This document shows, piece after piece, positions 1-8,341 of a stretch of 64,000 nt of DNA; position 1 is the stretch's first letter, and each line of letters opens with the position of its first letter. The notes beneath the pieces were generated by a model. That model made no database searches. It was not told where the DNA came from and worked only from the letters and a program-made list of their open reading frames with translations. The position numbers were made by a program, and so were the translations under genes. The DNA is from DASPSM01 sp963800135 (GTDB taxonomy: Bacteria > Planctomycetota > Planctomycetia > Planctomycetales > Planctomycetaceae), in assembly GCA_963800135.1 (NCBI GenBank), contig CAWCZR010000006.1, positions 496,001-560,000 of the forward strand, written 5' to 3'.

Positions 1-2
1 TT

Positions 3-548
3 CACGAACTCGGACATTTTCAGGGGTTTCTGGCCGACGCCCAGCCCTACTTCAAAACCCTCTTCGACCCCAACTATACGACCTATCGGCCGCGGGACGA
101 GGTTGAGACGGACCCCAGCTACAAGCAGCTGATTCCCTATTGCATCTTCCGCAGTCAGGGCGAGGTGTTTCACTATAAGCGGGGCAAGGCACAGGGAGAG
201 GCGAGGCTGCACAGCCTGCGTTCGATCGGCATTGGCGGGCACATCGCCTCCACCGACGCCGACACGGCCCGCGAGTCGTACTTGGCCGCAATGCGCCGCG
301 AAATCGACGAGGAAGTCTTCCTCGAGTCGGCGTTCACGGAGAGCTGCGTAGGGCTGATCAACGACGATCAGACCGAGGTCGGCCGCGTGCATTTAGGCAT
401 CGTGCATCTCTTTGAGCTCGAAGCGCCCAAAGTCCGCCCACGCGAAGAGTCGATTATAGAGACAGGCTTTGCCTCACCCGCAAAGTTGACCAGCGAGCTC
501 GAGAGTTTCGAGACCTGGTCGCAAATCTGCCTCAAACATCTCTTTTAG
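3..548 (+). CDS. NUDIX-like (MutT-type) predicted phosphoesterase, 5' partial
   Basis: The gene enters from the left edge of the window; codons are in frame from base 3 and the stop is TAG at 546-548, so about 181 residues are visible. The middle of the visible part carries a degenerate Nudix box: GIGGHI, then AAMRREIDEEV about 18 residues later. REIDEE supplies the acidic metal-binding residues that coordinate Mg2+ in Nudix hydrolases. The architecture resembles the predicted-phosphoesterase branch of the MutT superfamily (COG4112). The spacing inside the box is longer than the canonical 23-residue motif, so the substrate and even catalysis are uncertain. The ATG at 165 is internal; conserved-looking sequence continues upstream of it, so it is not taken as the start. 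Confidence 0.7.
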   Translation, partial: HELGHFQGFLADAQPYFKTLFDPNYTTYRPRDEVETDPSYKQLIPYCIFRSQGEVFHYKRGKAQGEARLHSLRSIGIGGHIASTDADTARESYLAAMRREIDEEVFLESAFTESCVGLINDDQTEVGRVHLGIVHLFELEAPKVRPREESIIETGFASPAKLTSELESFETWSQICLKHLF

Positions 549-674
549 CCAGTCTTCCTGAAGCTCCGAAACAGACATTTTGGCAGCGCCGCCGGCACTC
601 GAGGACCGAGCCTGCTTGGCGGCAGCCCTCGCGGCTGTCAGGGACGAATTGACCAGACAAAGGAGTGTCGTGTC

Positions 675-1361
675 ATGCGGACGCCTAGTCGCACGTGGTG
701 GATCATCGGAGGGTTTGTGCTGGCGTCAAGCTGCACGCTGGCGGCCGCCCATCAGCTGCGGGGCGCCGATCAGGAGGCGGCGGCACCGGCCGAACAGTCG
801 GTTCCCGGCCACCTGAGCCAGGAGGAACTGGGCACGCTGATTCGGGCGATGGGCATCCAGGTAAAGCTGGATGAACGCCGCTTCGACTTCAGCTTTCCGG
901 CCACCTACAACAAGGAGCCGTGGACCCTCTCGATGTCGGCCGTGCTCAGCGAGAACGGCAACACCGTCTGGGTCATGGCCTGGCTCGATCAGTGCCCGAA
1001 GACGGCGGCCGAGGTGCCCCGCACGGCCTTGTTGCGGCTCTTGGCCAAGAACGACACGCTGGGCAACGGTAAGTTCTTCGCTTACATCCCGGCCAACACG
1101 CGCTTCGTGCTCGAGCGCGTCGTCTCGAATGAAAACATGACGACGGCCCGCTTCCGCGAAGTGCTGCAGGATCTGGGTGCGGCCGTGGTTGAAAACTATC
1201 CGTACTGGTCGGTGGCCAACTGGACCAAGCCGGCCCAGAGCCGCGGCAACGAAAGCATGCCGCAGAGCCGGGCCAATACCTCGGAACAGCCGCCGAGCGA
1301 AACTCAGCCGACCAACGGACGCGGCGCCGGTGAGCCGACCTCGTATCGAGGCTCCAACTGA
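675..1361 (+). CDS. Secreted protein of unknown function, possibly YbjN-like
   Basis: This is a 228-residue protein. The start is the ATG preceded by a strong AAAGGAG ribosome-binding site at 659-665. Residues 1-25 form an export signal (basic start, WWIIGGFVLASS core, then Ala-rich). Residues 45-180 look like a compact alpha/beta domain with a pattern reminiscent of the YbjN / type III chaperone-like fold (LLAKNDTLGNGKFFAY, then a run of hydrophobic and charged residues). The last 45 residues are a Ser/Thr/Pro/Gly-rich disordered tail. It stands alone between the NUDIX-like gene and a strong terminator. The fold assignment is inference from the pattern only; no catalytic motif was seen. Confidence 0.72.
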   Translation: MRTPSRTWWIIGGFVLASSCTLAAAHQLRGADQEAAAPAEQSVPGHLSQEELGTLIRAMGIQVKLDERRFDFSFPATYNKEPWTLSMSAVLSENGNTVWVMAWLDQCPKTAAEVPRTALLRLLAKNDTLGNGKFFAYIPANTRFVLERVVSNENMTTARFREVLQDLGAAVVENYPYWSVANWTKPAQSRGNESMPQSRANTSEQPPSETQPTNGRGAGEPTSYRGSN

Positions 1362-1390
1362 TCTCGTCGCACAAGCAACGACTCGAAACG

Positions 1391-1421
1391 AAAAACGCCC
1401 GGATGATCCGGGCGTTTTTTT
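1391..1421 (+). terminator. Rho-independent terminator of the secreted-protein gene
   Basis: A 12-bp perfect stem (1391-1402 with 1408-1419) with a 5-base loop ends in a run of seven T residues. It lies 30 bases after the stop of the gene at 675-1361. The A-rich left arm also makes it usable on the minus strand. Confidence 0.92.
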
Positions 1422-1526
1422 ATGCGCTGGTGAAGCAGTTTCGCGCGTTAGCGGCCGCGACCTTGCGACCGACTCCACGAGAGCGCATCGCACGATACCA
1501 ACCCCGGCGCGAGGGGCCGGCGAACG

Positions 1527-1706
1527 TTAGTTCTTCTCTTCGTCCTTGCGCTTCATCTCGTCCAGGATGATTGGATGCAGCGTTTCGTCGCGTTTATGCA
1601 TCGGAGCGTAATTCCTCCGAGCCCACGTGCGGAGACGAATCTCCTCAATCGGATCGACTTCCGAGCCCCCTTCGATCGAAGGCTCGAGCAACATCGAGCT
1701 ACTCAT
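1527..1706 (-). CDS. Conserved small planctomycete-type protein (59 aa)
   Basis: The reading frame encodes 59 residues from ATG at 1706 to TAA at 1527, preceded by a GGGAAGGG ribosome-binding site 6 bases upstream. The protein has an acidic N-terminus with DPIEEIRLRTWAR at about residues 18-30, then NYAP, then LHPIILDEMKRKD near the end. This arrangement matches short uncharacterised proteins I recall from many planctomycete genomes. No membrane segment or metal site is visible. Function is unknown. It is shorter than usual ORF cut-offs and easily missed. Confidence 0.75.
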   Translation of the reverse strand: MSSSMLLEPSIEGGSEVDPIEEIRLRTWARRNYAPMHKRDETLHPIILDEMKRKDEEKN

Positions 1707-2218
1707 CCGTAACCCTTCCCAGTCCGAAACTTCGAGTTGGTAAAGAGCGATCCCGCCCGACAGCGGACCGCGCCAAACACGGCTTTAATATCGAATAAGT
1801 CTAGCAAAGACTGAATCGAATCCGCCACTACAAATATACGTCCCGTGGCCACTTTAAACCGGAAAAGATGGCCCTTCACCGCGACCCTCCCGGCGTGCCA
1901 AAGGGCAGCAAAAAACGGCCGATTTTGCCCGTTCGCCTGGGCGTCGCAAAATGTCGGCCCGCCGCTGGGACTTGCGACCCAAACGAGTCCTCGCCGCAAG
2001 CGTCCGTCACTCGCGCGTTTACGCACGGAGCAAAGAGGGTGAAGGCGCGGAATGCGCGGACCAGCGAATCTAGTCAAACCGTTCGGGCCGCTTCCAGACC
2101 CACCATCAGGGCGATGTCGAAACAACTCGCCGCAATCAGCCCACGGCCGCAAACGCCGAGGCGCCCGTACAACAGCGCGGGCGCCTCGTGATTCGGACGA
2201 CAAAATCGATTCGCAGAA
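1707..2218. other. Intergenic region, no gene recognised
   Basis: About 510 bases lie between two minus-strand genes. A long minus-strand frame (start 2203) crosses it but has an Arg-rich composition without recognisable domains and overlaps the 59-residue gene, so I do not call it. The only clear structure is the hairpin at 2158-2187. The part next to the small gene should hold its promoter, but no convincing -35/-10 pair was found. Confidence 0.6.
2158..2187. terminator. Hairpin, possible terminator after the Cys/Gly-rich protein gene
   Basis: A perfect 10-bp GC-rich stem (2158-2167 with 2178-2187) with a 10-base loop lies 31 bases past the stop of the minus-strand gene at 2219. There is no T-tract on either side, so it could end transcription only weakly or protect the 3' end. 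Confidence 0.4.
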
Positions 2219-3370
2219 CTAGCGACGAACGACCTGCGCCTCGTCGGCCGAGAAGACGGCCCAATCGCCGTTCGACGAGGTCAGCCGCTCGGGAGTCGGG
2301 GCGGGACGGTTGGCAATGCGACCGAAGAGCGGTCGCGACACGCCCGTCAAATGCCAGGTCGATCGATCCTGCAACGTGAGTGCGGGAGCATTCTGTCGCG
2401 TTCGCTCGTTCGACTTGTCCTCGAGTTCTGCGGACGGCTTCTTCAAATCCGGATTGGTGTCGGGCTTCGCTTTCTTCTTGGAAGAAGTGTCCTCGGGCGC
2501 CGCATCGTCCGGAGTCGAAATGGGCGCTTTCTTGTCAGCTCCGCGCTGCAGAATCGGCTTCTTGGTTTCGAACGGCACCTCGTCGCCCTTCCGAGCCCCG
2601 CCGGGAGGAGTCGTCGTACCTGGCTTGGTCGCGGGCTGATCGAAGTTGTCTTTGGTCTGTGTCTGAGCAGGCTTGAGGCCATCGCCCGCGCGATCGCGCG
2701 AGTAACGTCCCGTGCCGGCGTCCGGGTCCATTCCGGCAGCGGGCGGGCTGCCTCCCGCGGGCGGGTTGGTCAGCGGAGTGCGCGGCGAACGCTCGGTCGG
2801 CTTTGGCGCCGCATCGTCGTACGTAGGCGATGGGCGCGGCGTGAACCCTCCGTCAGGCTCAGGGCGCGGCTTGCCTGCGGGAGCCGGAGTCGAGGCTCCG
2901 CACCCGCTCGAAGTCCCGCAGCCACTCGAACAGCCGCAACTGGGACCGCAGGCCAGGGTACAACCCGAACCGCAGAAGCCGCCGCAGCCGGCGACTCCGC
3001 AGCCACCGCTGCAACCCCCGATACCACAGCATCCCGAGCTGCAACCAGAGGAGATCCCGCAGCACGATCCGCAGGAACTGCCACAACCACCGCCACAGGT
3101 GCTGCAGCCGCCGCAACAGGATCCCGGCCAGTAACTCGTGGACCAGGGCGAGTAATAACTGCCGTAGCTCGTGTAATACGAGCTGGGCCAGTAATTGGTG
3201 CTGTACGGGTAGTAGCCGTAGCTGTACGCGTAAGGTGCGTAGCCGACACCGTAGTTGTAATAGCCGCGATCCCACCAAGACCATTGGGCGAGAGCGGTTG
3301 AGCGACCGCCCAAACCAAAAGCGAGTCCCACCACGCCAAGAGTCAAAAATCTGCCAATCGTGCGGTTCAT
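2219..3370 (-). CDS. Secreted Tyr- and Cys/Gly-rich protein with Pro/Lys-rich tail
   Basis: The chosen ATG at 3370 gives 383 residues and follows a GAGAGG ribosome-binding site. Longer upstream frame is Arg-rich and lacks a signal, so it is rejected. Residues 1-28 are a classical signal peptide with an ALA-Q cleavage site. Residues 30-75 are rich in Tyr, Ser, Trp and Pro (repeated SYY/GYY/YYS). Residues 78-160 are a low-complexity block of CG, CGG and SSGC repeats with roughly thirty cysteines. The remainder is Pro/Lys/Asp-rich and probably disordered. Such proteins are common in planctomycetes. A role as a surface or cell-wall-associated, disulfide cross-linked structural protein is inference; no enzyme domain is visible. 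Confidence 0.75.
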   Translation of the reverse strand: MNRTIGRFLTLGVVGLAFGLGGRSTALAQWSWWDRGYYNYGVGYAPYAYSYGYYPYSTNYWPSSYYTSYGSYYSPWSTSYWPGSCCGGCSTCGGGCGSSCGSCCGISSGCSSGCCGIGGCSGGCGVAGCGGFCGSGCTLACGPSCGCSSGCGTSSGCGASTPAPAGKPRPEPDGGFTPRPSPTYDDAAPKPTERSPRTPLTNPPAGGSPPAAGMDPDAGTGRYSRDRAGDGLKPAQTQTKDNFDQPATKPGTTTPPGGARKGDEVPFETKKPILQRGADKKAPISTPDDAAPEDTSSKKKAKPDTNPDLKKPSAELEDKSNERTRQNAPALTLQDRSTWHLTGVSRPLFGRIANRPAPTPERLTSSNGDWAVFSADEAQVVRR

Positions 3371-3735
3371 AGCCGGTACCTCTCGTTGTTTCTCGGGAAA
3401 TCCGTTGTAACCCGGTCGAAACGGCCATGTCAATCGGGGGCGGCTTCCAAAGCCATGCCACGCCGTCCCTGACTCCTTGGGCGCTCTTGCGACGCGTGTC
3501 GATGCGTGGATGCGTGCCCGGATCGGCGGCCTTTCGAGACCTCGATCATGCGCTCCGTCCGCCCGCCCATCTGTCGCGCCGCGCACGTAGTTGAGTCGAC
3601 CTTCCGCGTCGTGGCGTGTGTTTGTGCGGCCGGGCTGCTTGCGCGATGATGGCTCACGTTCAGCGACGTGCGGCCCTTTCACCCCGCCCCGCCTCCCTCC
3701 CCGACCTGAAAAGCCCCTTCCCGGAGGAACCTGCA
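3371..3735. other. Divergent intergenic region
   Basis: This 365-base spacer separates the minus-strand Cys/Gly-rich gene from the plus-strand ThuA-like gene, so both promoters should lie here. No convincing -35/-10 pair, repeat or RNA gene was recognised. The ThuA-like gene's CCGGAGGAACC ribosome-binding site sits at its right edge. Confidence 0.5.
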
Positions 3736-4674
3736 ATGAAGTTGCGATTCGCGATGATCGGTGCGGCTCTCCTTTCGCTCGCTCTGGCGCCGCCCGCGCG
3801 CTCGGCGGACGAGCCGGCGACCAAGGTCAAGGCCCTGTTTCTCACGCAGAGCAAAGGGTTCGTGCACGGCTCGGTAAATCGACGCAAAGAGACGCTCGCC
3901 CCGGCGGAAATCGCGATGACGCAACTCGGCCAGCAGACCGGCCTCTACGACCTGCATTGCACGCAGGACGGCGCCGCCGACATCACGAAGGACAATCTCA
4001 AGAACTACGACATCGTGATGTTCTACACCACAGGCGATCTGCCGATCGCGCCTGAAAACCTCGACTACTTCATCAACGACTGGCTCAAGCAAAAGGGCCA
4101 CGGGTTCATGGGCTTCCACTCCGCGACCGACACCTATCACGAGAACGAAACGTACTGGCAGATGATCGGCGGTACGTTCGTCAGCCATCCATGGACGGCG
4201 AACAAGGTGGTGACCGTTGACGTCTACGACACCGAACATCCCGCGTCGCGGCCGTTCGGCAACGAGTTCACGATCAAGGACGAGATTTACCGCTACCGCC
4301 ACTGGCAGCCCGACAAGGTTCACTTGTTGATGGGCCTCAATATGGAAAAGTGCATGCCGGTTCTCGACAAGGGCGGGAAGAACGCGTATTACAAGCCGCG
4401 CACCGACCCGACGTCCCCATGGGCCATGCCGCTGGCCTGGGTGAAGGACTGGGGCCAGGGTAAGGTCTTCTACACCAACCTGGGTCACAACGAAACGACC
4501 TGGACCAACAAGACGTTCCTCAAGTCGGTCGAGGGAGCGGTCCGCTGGATTCGCGGCTTGGAGAGCGGCGACGCCACTCCCAACCCCCAGGTCTCGAAGG
4601 CCGAAGAAATCAAGGCCAAGGCCGCGGCTCACGTCGGGAAAACGGCTCCGGTGCGAGCCTCCGCCGCGCGGTAA
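3736..4674 (+). CDS. Secreted ThuA-like domain protein
   Basis: The ATG at 3736 follows a strong GGAGGA at 3723-3728 and gives 312 residues. Residues 1-23 are a signal peptide ending PPARSA. Residues 30-285 form a ThuA-like domain, a glutamine-amidotransferase-type fold. Diagnostic stretches are VKALFLTQSKGFVH at the start, YDIVMFYTTGD, GHGFMGFHSATDT, then the IGGTFVSHPW block and FYTNLGHNETTW near the end. Planctomycetes carry many such exported copies, often near PVC dehydrogenases. They are thought to act in carbohydrate metabolism, but the reaction is not established. The last 30 residues are Lys/Ala-rich. Confidence 0.85.
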   Translation: MKLRFAMIGAALLSLALAPPARSADEPATKVKALFLTQSKGFVHGSVNRRKETLAPAEIAMTQLGQQTGLYDLHCTQDGAADITKDNLKNYDIVMFYTTGDLPIAPENLDYFINDWLKQKGHGFMGFHSATDTYHENETYWQMIGGTFVSHPWTANKVVTVDVYDTEHPASRPFGNEFTIKDEIYRYRHWQPDKVHLLMGLNMEKCMPVLDKGGKNAYYKPRTDPTSPWAMPLAWVKDWGQGKVFYTNLGHNETTWTNKTFLKSVEGAVRWIRGLESGDATPNPQVSKAEEIKAKAAAHVGKTAPVRASAAR

Positions 4675-4721
4675 GGCCATCGGCCCTTGGGCCGCGTGAA
4701 TAACGGACGCGGCGCGCGCTC

Positions 4722-4740
4722 ATCGGCCCTCACGGCCGAT
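4722..4740. terminator. Hairpin between convergent genes
   Basis: A perfect 7-bp stem (4722-4728 with 4734-4740) with a 5-base loop lies between the convergent ThuA-like and metallopeptidase genes. It lacks a T-tract, so a terminator role is only suggested by position. Confidence 0.35.
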
Positions 4741-4779
4741 CAAATGACGTGCGCCGCCATGGCCGATGACGCGCGGGCC

Positions 4780-5400
4780 TCAGGCTGACCCGCACAAGCC
4801 GCCGGCCGTCAGGCCGACTTGGCGCTGGGGATTTCGATCAATTTTGGGGCGGCGATTCGCTTGCCCAGCACGGCCCCGTACCGCGCAGAGTCCACGGAAA
4901 TCGTGCCGCAGGAAATCGACGCACTCCGCGGGCGGCGAGAGTCGGAGATACTCGCTCACGAGCGTGCCCATCGCCCGGTCGTACTCGCACTGGCTGTGGG
5001 TGTGCACGTGGTACCGGCCGTTCATGCGACGAATGTCGCCGTTGAACTTCGGACTGATGTGATACAGCTCGTGGAAAATTGTGATCAGTTTTTCCCGGAA
5101 CGAATGGTCGAGAAACCGCGGCAGATAGAAGGTGAGGATGTAGAGCATCTCACGGTCGCCGTCGTAGAGACGCTCGAGCGTCCAGGTGCGAGCGCCGCGG
5201 CGAGTCAGGAGCGAGCCGTCCTCAAACCGCATCGGCGTGAGCTTGGCCTGCAAGCCATGCGGGACGCGGCGGCGGGCTTGGGCGAACGTGATCGCCATTT
5301 CATCAATGCGGACGTGACGAAAGTCATCTAGCCGCTGCGTCACATCGTGGCACAGCGTCCGCATCGCCCGCGTGAAATCGAATCCCTTCGGCACGCACAT
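4780..5400 (-). CDS. Putative zinc metallopeptidase with HELYH motif
   Basis: The protein has 206 residues. Its core is FREKLITIFHELYHISPKF at about residues 101-119, where HELYH (110-114) is an HExxH zinc-binding and catalytic motif. A candidate third ligand lies in the following NGRYHVHTHS segment (H129, H131 or H133). No signal peptide or membrane helix is present, so it is probably cytoplasmic. It resembles the small 'putative metallopeptidase' families found in bacteria and phages. The gene follows rplQ on the same strand but is 106 bases away and is not part of the ribosomal operon by function. The last 25 residues look unconserved. Substrate unknown. Confidence 0.72.
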   Translation of the reverse strand: MCVPKGFDFTRAMRTLCHDVTQRLDDFRHVRIDEMAITFAQARRRVPHGLQAKLTPMRFEDGSLLTRRGARTWTLERLYDGDREMLYILTFYLPRFLDHSFREKLITIFHELYHISPKFNGDIRRMNGRYHVHTHSQCEYDRAMGTLVSEYLRLSPPAECVDFLRHDFRGLCAVRGRAGQANRRPKIDRNPQRQVGLTAGGLCGSA

Positions 5401-5506
5401 CCTGCGCGAGATTTCCTGTTGGGTTCACGGCGTTTTTTTCCGAGCAGTGCCGTGCGCCGTCTCCCGCGGCACTTCGGCCCGAAGGCCATTCAGCTCCGGG
5501 CTCCCG

Positions 5507-6091
5507 TTATGACTTGGCGCGCTTGTCCGCGACCACCGGGGCCGCACGGCGGCGTCCGCCCTTCACACGATCGCGCTCGCCGGTGAATTCGATAATGGCC
5601 TTGCGACCCGCGTCACCCAGACGGACCTGAGCTAAGCGGACGACCCGGGTGTATCCGCCCGGCCGGTCGGCGAACCGCTCGGCGAGCTCGTCAAAAAGGA
5701 CGCTCACCGCCTCACGATCGCGGAGGATGGAAAACGCGCGGCGACGCAGCGCCACCGAGGGAGCGACCGCCTGGTTCCACTTCTGCCACTGCTCCGATTC
5801 GCGCCACTTCTTCCACTCAGCCGTGTTTCGTTCAGCCGTGCTATGGAACTCGTGGGCCTTTCGCGAGTGTTCGGCCGCGCGGACGCCCATCGTGACCAGT
5901 TTTTCGACGTAGGGCCGCAGCTCCTTGGCCTTCGCCAACGTCGTGACAATGCGGCCCGGAACCTTGGGACCCGTCTTGTCCTCTTCGTCCACCCGCACCG
6001 AGCGGATCAACTGCGCGGCCATATTGCGAAAGAGGGCCTTGCGATGCGAGGCATTACGGCCCAGCTTGCGGCCGGCTTTTCGGTGTCGCAT
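5507..6091 (-). CDS. rplQ: 50S ribosomal protein L17
   Basis: The N-terminus MRHRKAGRKLGRNASHR and the C-terminal GGYTRVVRLAQVRLGD are diagnostic for L17, which lines the exit region of the large subunit. At 194 residues it is much longer than the 127-residue E. coli protein. The extra length is a charged, Trp-rich insert at about residues 69-112 (EWKKWRESEQWQKWNQ) plus a basic tail. The insert replaces a short loop between the two conserved halves. As I recall, similar inserts occur in other planctomycetes. It is the last gene of the ribosomal operon, after rpoA as usual. Confidence 0.97.
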   Translation of the reverse strand: MRHRKAGRKLGRNASHRKALFRNMAAQLIRSVRVDEEDKTGPKVPGRIVTTLAKAKELRPYVEKLVTMGVRAAEHSRKAHEFHSTAERNTAEWKKWRESEQWQKWNQAVAPSVALRRRAFSILRDREAVSVLFDELAERFADRPGGYTRVVRLAQVRLGDAGRKAIIEFTGERDRVKGGRRRAAPVVADKRAKS

Positions 6092-6208
6092 GGTCTATCC
6101 AATCACGCGGCAGGCGCCGCGCCTCATCTAAAGATCCTAAAGACGTCGTATCTTAGCCGCCGCCGGCCGGTTGTTTCCACGCGGCGGACGGGCGAATCGC
6201 CAAATTCC

Positions 6209-7222
6209 CTAGCCGACCGAGCTTTGGTGCGGCAGTTTCATTCCGAGCCGCAGGGCGATCGAGCCCAGCCGCTCGCGAACTTCCTGCAACGTGGTCTCGC
6301 CGAAGTTGCGAACTTGCAGCAGCTGGTCCTCGCTCCGCGTCACGAGATCGCGCACGGTATTGATGCCTTCGGACTCGAGACAGTTCGTCGCGCGAACCGA
6401 CAGGTTGAGCTCGGCCAGGGACTGGTTGAGCTTCTCTTCCAGTTCGAGGTCGACCGGAGCGTAACCGGTCGCTTCCAGCATGCCCCGCAAGCCACCTTCC
6501 GGCGGCAGCTCGGGCCCCGGCTCGCGGTAGGAGATGAACGGGTTCAGGTGCTTCCGGAGAATTTTGGCCGACTCGACCACCGCCATGTCGGGCGAGACGG
6601 TGCCGTTGGTCCAGACTTCGAGGATCAACTTGTCGTAGTTGGTCCGCTGTCCGACGCGGGTGTCCTCAATCTTGTAGCGGACCCGCGTGACCGGCGAGTA
6701 GGCCGCATCGAGGGGGATCACGCCAACTTCCGGCTCGCGCTCGGCCTGCTCGGTGGCCGGGATGTATCCGCGGCCCGTCTTCACCGTCAACTCGATGTTG
6801 AACGGGACGTCGTCGGTCATCGTCGCGATGATCAGGTCCTTGTTGATCACCTCGGTCTGATCGTCGGTCATCACGTCGGCGCCGGTGACCACGCCCCGCT
6901 CGTGCCGCTCGATCCGCAGCGTCCTCGTGCCGGGGGTCGACATCTTGACGATCAGCGACTTCAGGTTGAGGCAGATGTCGGTGACGTCTTCGACGACGCC
7001 GGGAATCGTCGTGAACTCGTGCTGCACGCCCTGAATGCGGGCGCGGGTCACGGCGCTGCCTTCCAGGCTCGACAGCAGGATCCGGCGGAGGCTGTTGCCG
7101 ATGGTGGCGCCAAATCCGCGCTCGAACGGCTCCGCGATGAAGCGGCCATAATTGGGATTCGCGCCGTCGCGCTCATTCAACATTCGGCTAGGCAGCTCTA
7201 AACCACGCCAACGAATTCGCAT
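6209..7222 (-). CDS. rpoA: DNA-directed RNA polymerase alpha subunit
   Basis: The protein has 337 residues with the normal two-domain layout. The N-terminal dimerisation and assembly domain spans about 1-235 and includes EPFERGFGATIGNSLRRILL. A linker follows, then the C-terminal domain at about 260-325 that binds UP elements and activators (SVRATNCLESEGINTVRDL, LLQVRNFGETTLQEV). The ATG at 7222 has a GGAGAGAGAC leader. It sits between rpsK and rplQ, the standard alpha-operon order except that rpsD is missing in front of it. Confidence 0.98.
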   Translation of the reverse strand: MRIRWRGLELPSRMLNERDGANPNYGRFIAEPFERGFGATIGNSLRRILLSSLEGSAVTRARIQGVQHEFTTIPGVVEDVTDICLNLKSLIVKMSTPGTRTLRIERHERGVVTGADVMTDDQTEVINKDLIIATMTDDVPFNIELTVKTGRGYIPATEQAEREPEVGVIPLDAAYSPVTRVRYKIEDTRVGQRTNYDKLILEVWTNGTVSPDMAVVESAKILRKHLNPFISYREPGPELPPEGGLRGMLEATGYAPVDLELEEKLNQSLAELNLSVRATNCLESEGINTVRDLVTRSEDQLLQVRNFGETTLQEVRERLGSIALRLGMKLPHQSSVG

Positions 7223-7348
7223 GTCTCTCTCCGTGCTCGATGGGTCTGGTGTGTTCTCGGCTCTTCAAACAGCGGCCGCGCGGGCCAAGTCGCGGGGCGC
7301 GTCAGTCGCGGACGTTCGCATCCAACCGGCTGTTTGAATCCGACACAA

Positions 7349-7413
7349 GTGAATCAACTTGGCGAATCAGTGTGGTGAATCAATGTCGTGAATTGGTGCG
7401 GCGAATCAGGACG
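7349..7413. repeat. Five-copy 13-bp tandem repeat in the rpsK-rpoA gap
   Basis: Units begin at 7349, 7362, 7375, 7388 and 7401, exactly 13 bases apart. Each starts with GTGAATCA, GCGAATCA or the variant GTGAATTG, followed by five more variable bases. The array fills part of the 209-base spacer between rpsK and rpoA, where rpsD lies in many bacteria. It is transcribed as part of the operon leader of rpoA. No function is known to me. Confidence 0.8.
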
Positions 7414-7431
7414 CTTGGGCAGTCACTCGGT

Positions 7432-7812
7432 TCAAACGCGGCGCCGCTTGGGAGGGCGGCAGCCATTGTGCGGCAGTGGGGTGATGTCTTCGATCGCGCG
7501 GATGACGATGCCTGCCGACTGCAGGCCGGTGATCGCGCTTTCGCGGCCCGAGCCGGGGCCCTTCACGCGGACCTCGAGTTCCTTGACGCCGAATTTCGAC
7601 GCCCGCTCGGCACAGGTCTCCGCCGCGCGCTGGGCGGCAAAGGGCGTGCTCTTGCGGCTTCCCTTGAAACCCGAGGTTCCGGCCGTCGCCCAGCACAGAA
7701 CGTCGCCGTTGACGTCGGTGATCGTGACGATCGTGTTGTTAAACGTGGCCTTCACGTAGGCGATCGCCCGCGTAACGTTGCGTCGAACTTTCTTCCGCTT
7801 CGACTTTGACAA
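7432..7812 (-). CDS. rpsK: 30S ribosomal protein S11
   Basis: S11 builds the platform of the small subunit next to 16S helix 45. The family signature runs from RNVTRAIAYVKATFNNTIV to the C-terminal HNGCRPPKRRRV. I choose the TTG at 7812, giving 126 residues (MSKSKRKKVRR) and a GGAG 8 bases upstream; E. coli S11 has 129. Another TTG at 7872 would add 20 poorly conserved residues directly behind the rpsM stop and is less likely. Confidence 0.95.
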   Translation of the reverse strand: MSKSKRKKVRRNVTRAIAYVKATFNNTIVTITDVNGDVLCWATAGTSGFKGSRKSTPFAAQRAAETCAERASKFGVKELEVRVKGPGSGRESAITGLQSAGIVIRAIEDITPLPHNGCRPPKRRRV

Positions 7813-7878
7813 GAGCGCTTCTCCGAGAAAACGGACGACCCGCCGAATCGCGGCGGCGTCCTTGTTCGTCAAAATGGA

Positions 7879-8265
7879 TTAGTGGCGCATGTCCTTGACG
7901 CCCTTCTTGCCGGCCACTGTCTTCTTCACGCCCTTGCGGGTGCGGGCATTGGTCCGCGTCCGCTGGCCCCGCACCGGCAGGCTGCGACGATGACGCGTGC
8001 CGCGATAGCAGTGGATCTCGCGCAGGCGGGCGATGTCCTGCTGCACGCTGCGGCGCAGCTGGCCTTCAATCACGATCTCTTTGTCGAGATAAGCGTTGAT
8101 ATGTGAGATTTCGTCTTCGGTCAGATCGATGGCTTTCCGCATCGGCTCGATGCCGAGCGAAAAACACATCTCAATCGCGCGAGCCCGACCCACTCCGTAC
8201 AGATACGTGAGCGAGATGTAGATGGGCTTATTGTTCGGTAAGTCGACGCCCTGAATACGAGGCAT
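7879..8265 (-). CDS. rpsM: 30S ribosomal protein S13
   Basis: S13 sits in the head of the 30S subunit and bridges to the 50S and the P-site tRNA. The 128-residue product begins MPRIQGVDLPNNKP. It contains the helix-two-turn-helix core (YGVGRARAIEMC) and the basic tail RGTRHRRSLPVRGQRTR that contacts tRNA. Length is slightly above the 118 of E. coli. It follows rpmJ and precedes rpsK, the normal order. Confidence 0.98.
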   Translation of the reverse strand: MPRIQGVDLPNNKPIYISLTYLYGVGRARAIEMCFSLGIEPMRKAIDLTEDEISHINAYLDKEIVIEGQLRRSVQQDIARLREIHCYRGTRHRRSLPVRGQRTRTNARTRKGVKKTVAGKKGVKDMRH

Positions 8266-8341
8266 GCTCGATGAACTCCATGCGGCTCGCGCGGAGCCGA
8301 CGATTGACGGATCGCCCGGGCTGAGCCGCTGCCTGTGCTAC

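Noticed and set aside
726..1493. A 255-residue minus-strand frame
   Set aside because: It is a shadow of the secreted protein gene at 675-1361 and runs through its terminator.
1703..2203. A 166-residue minus-strand frame
   Set aside because: It is Arg-rich without recognisable domain, lacks a ribosome-binding site, and overlaps the start of the better-supported 59-residue gene.
7349..7413. CRISPR-like array
   Set aside because: The period is 13 bases with no spacers of constant length between conserved repeats and no cas genes. It is a simple tandem repeat.
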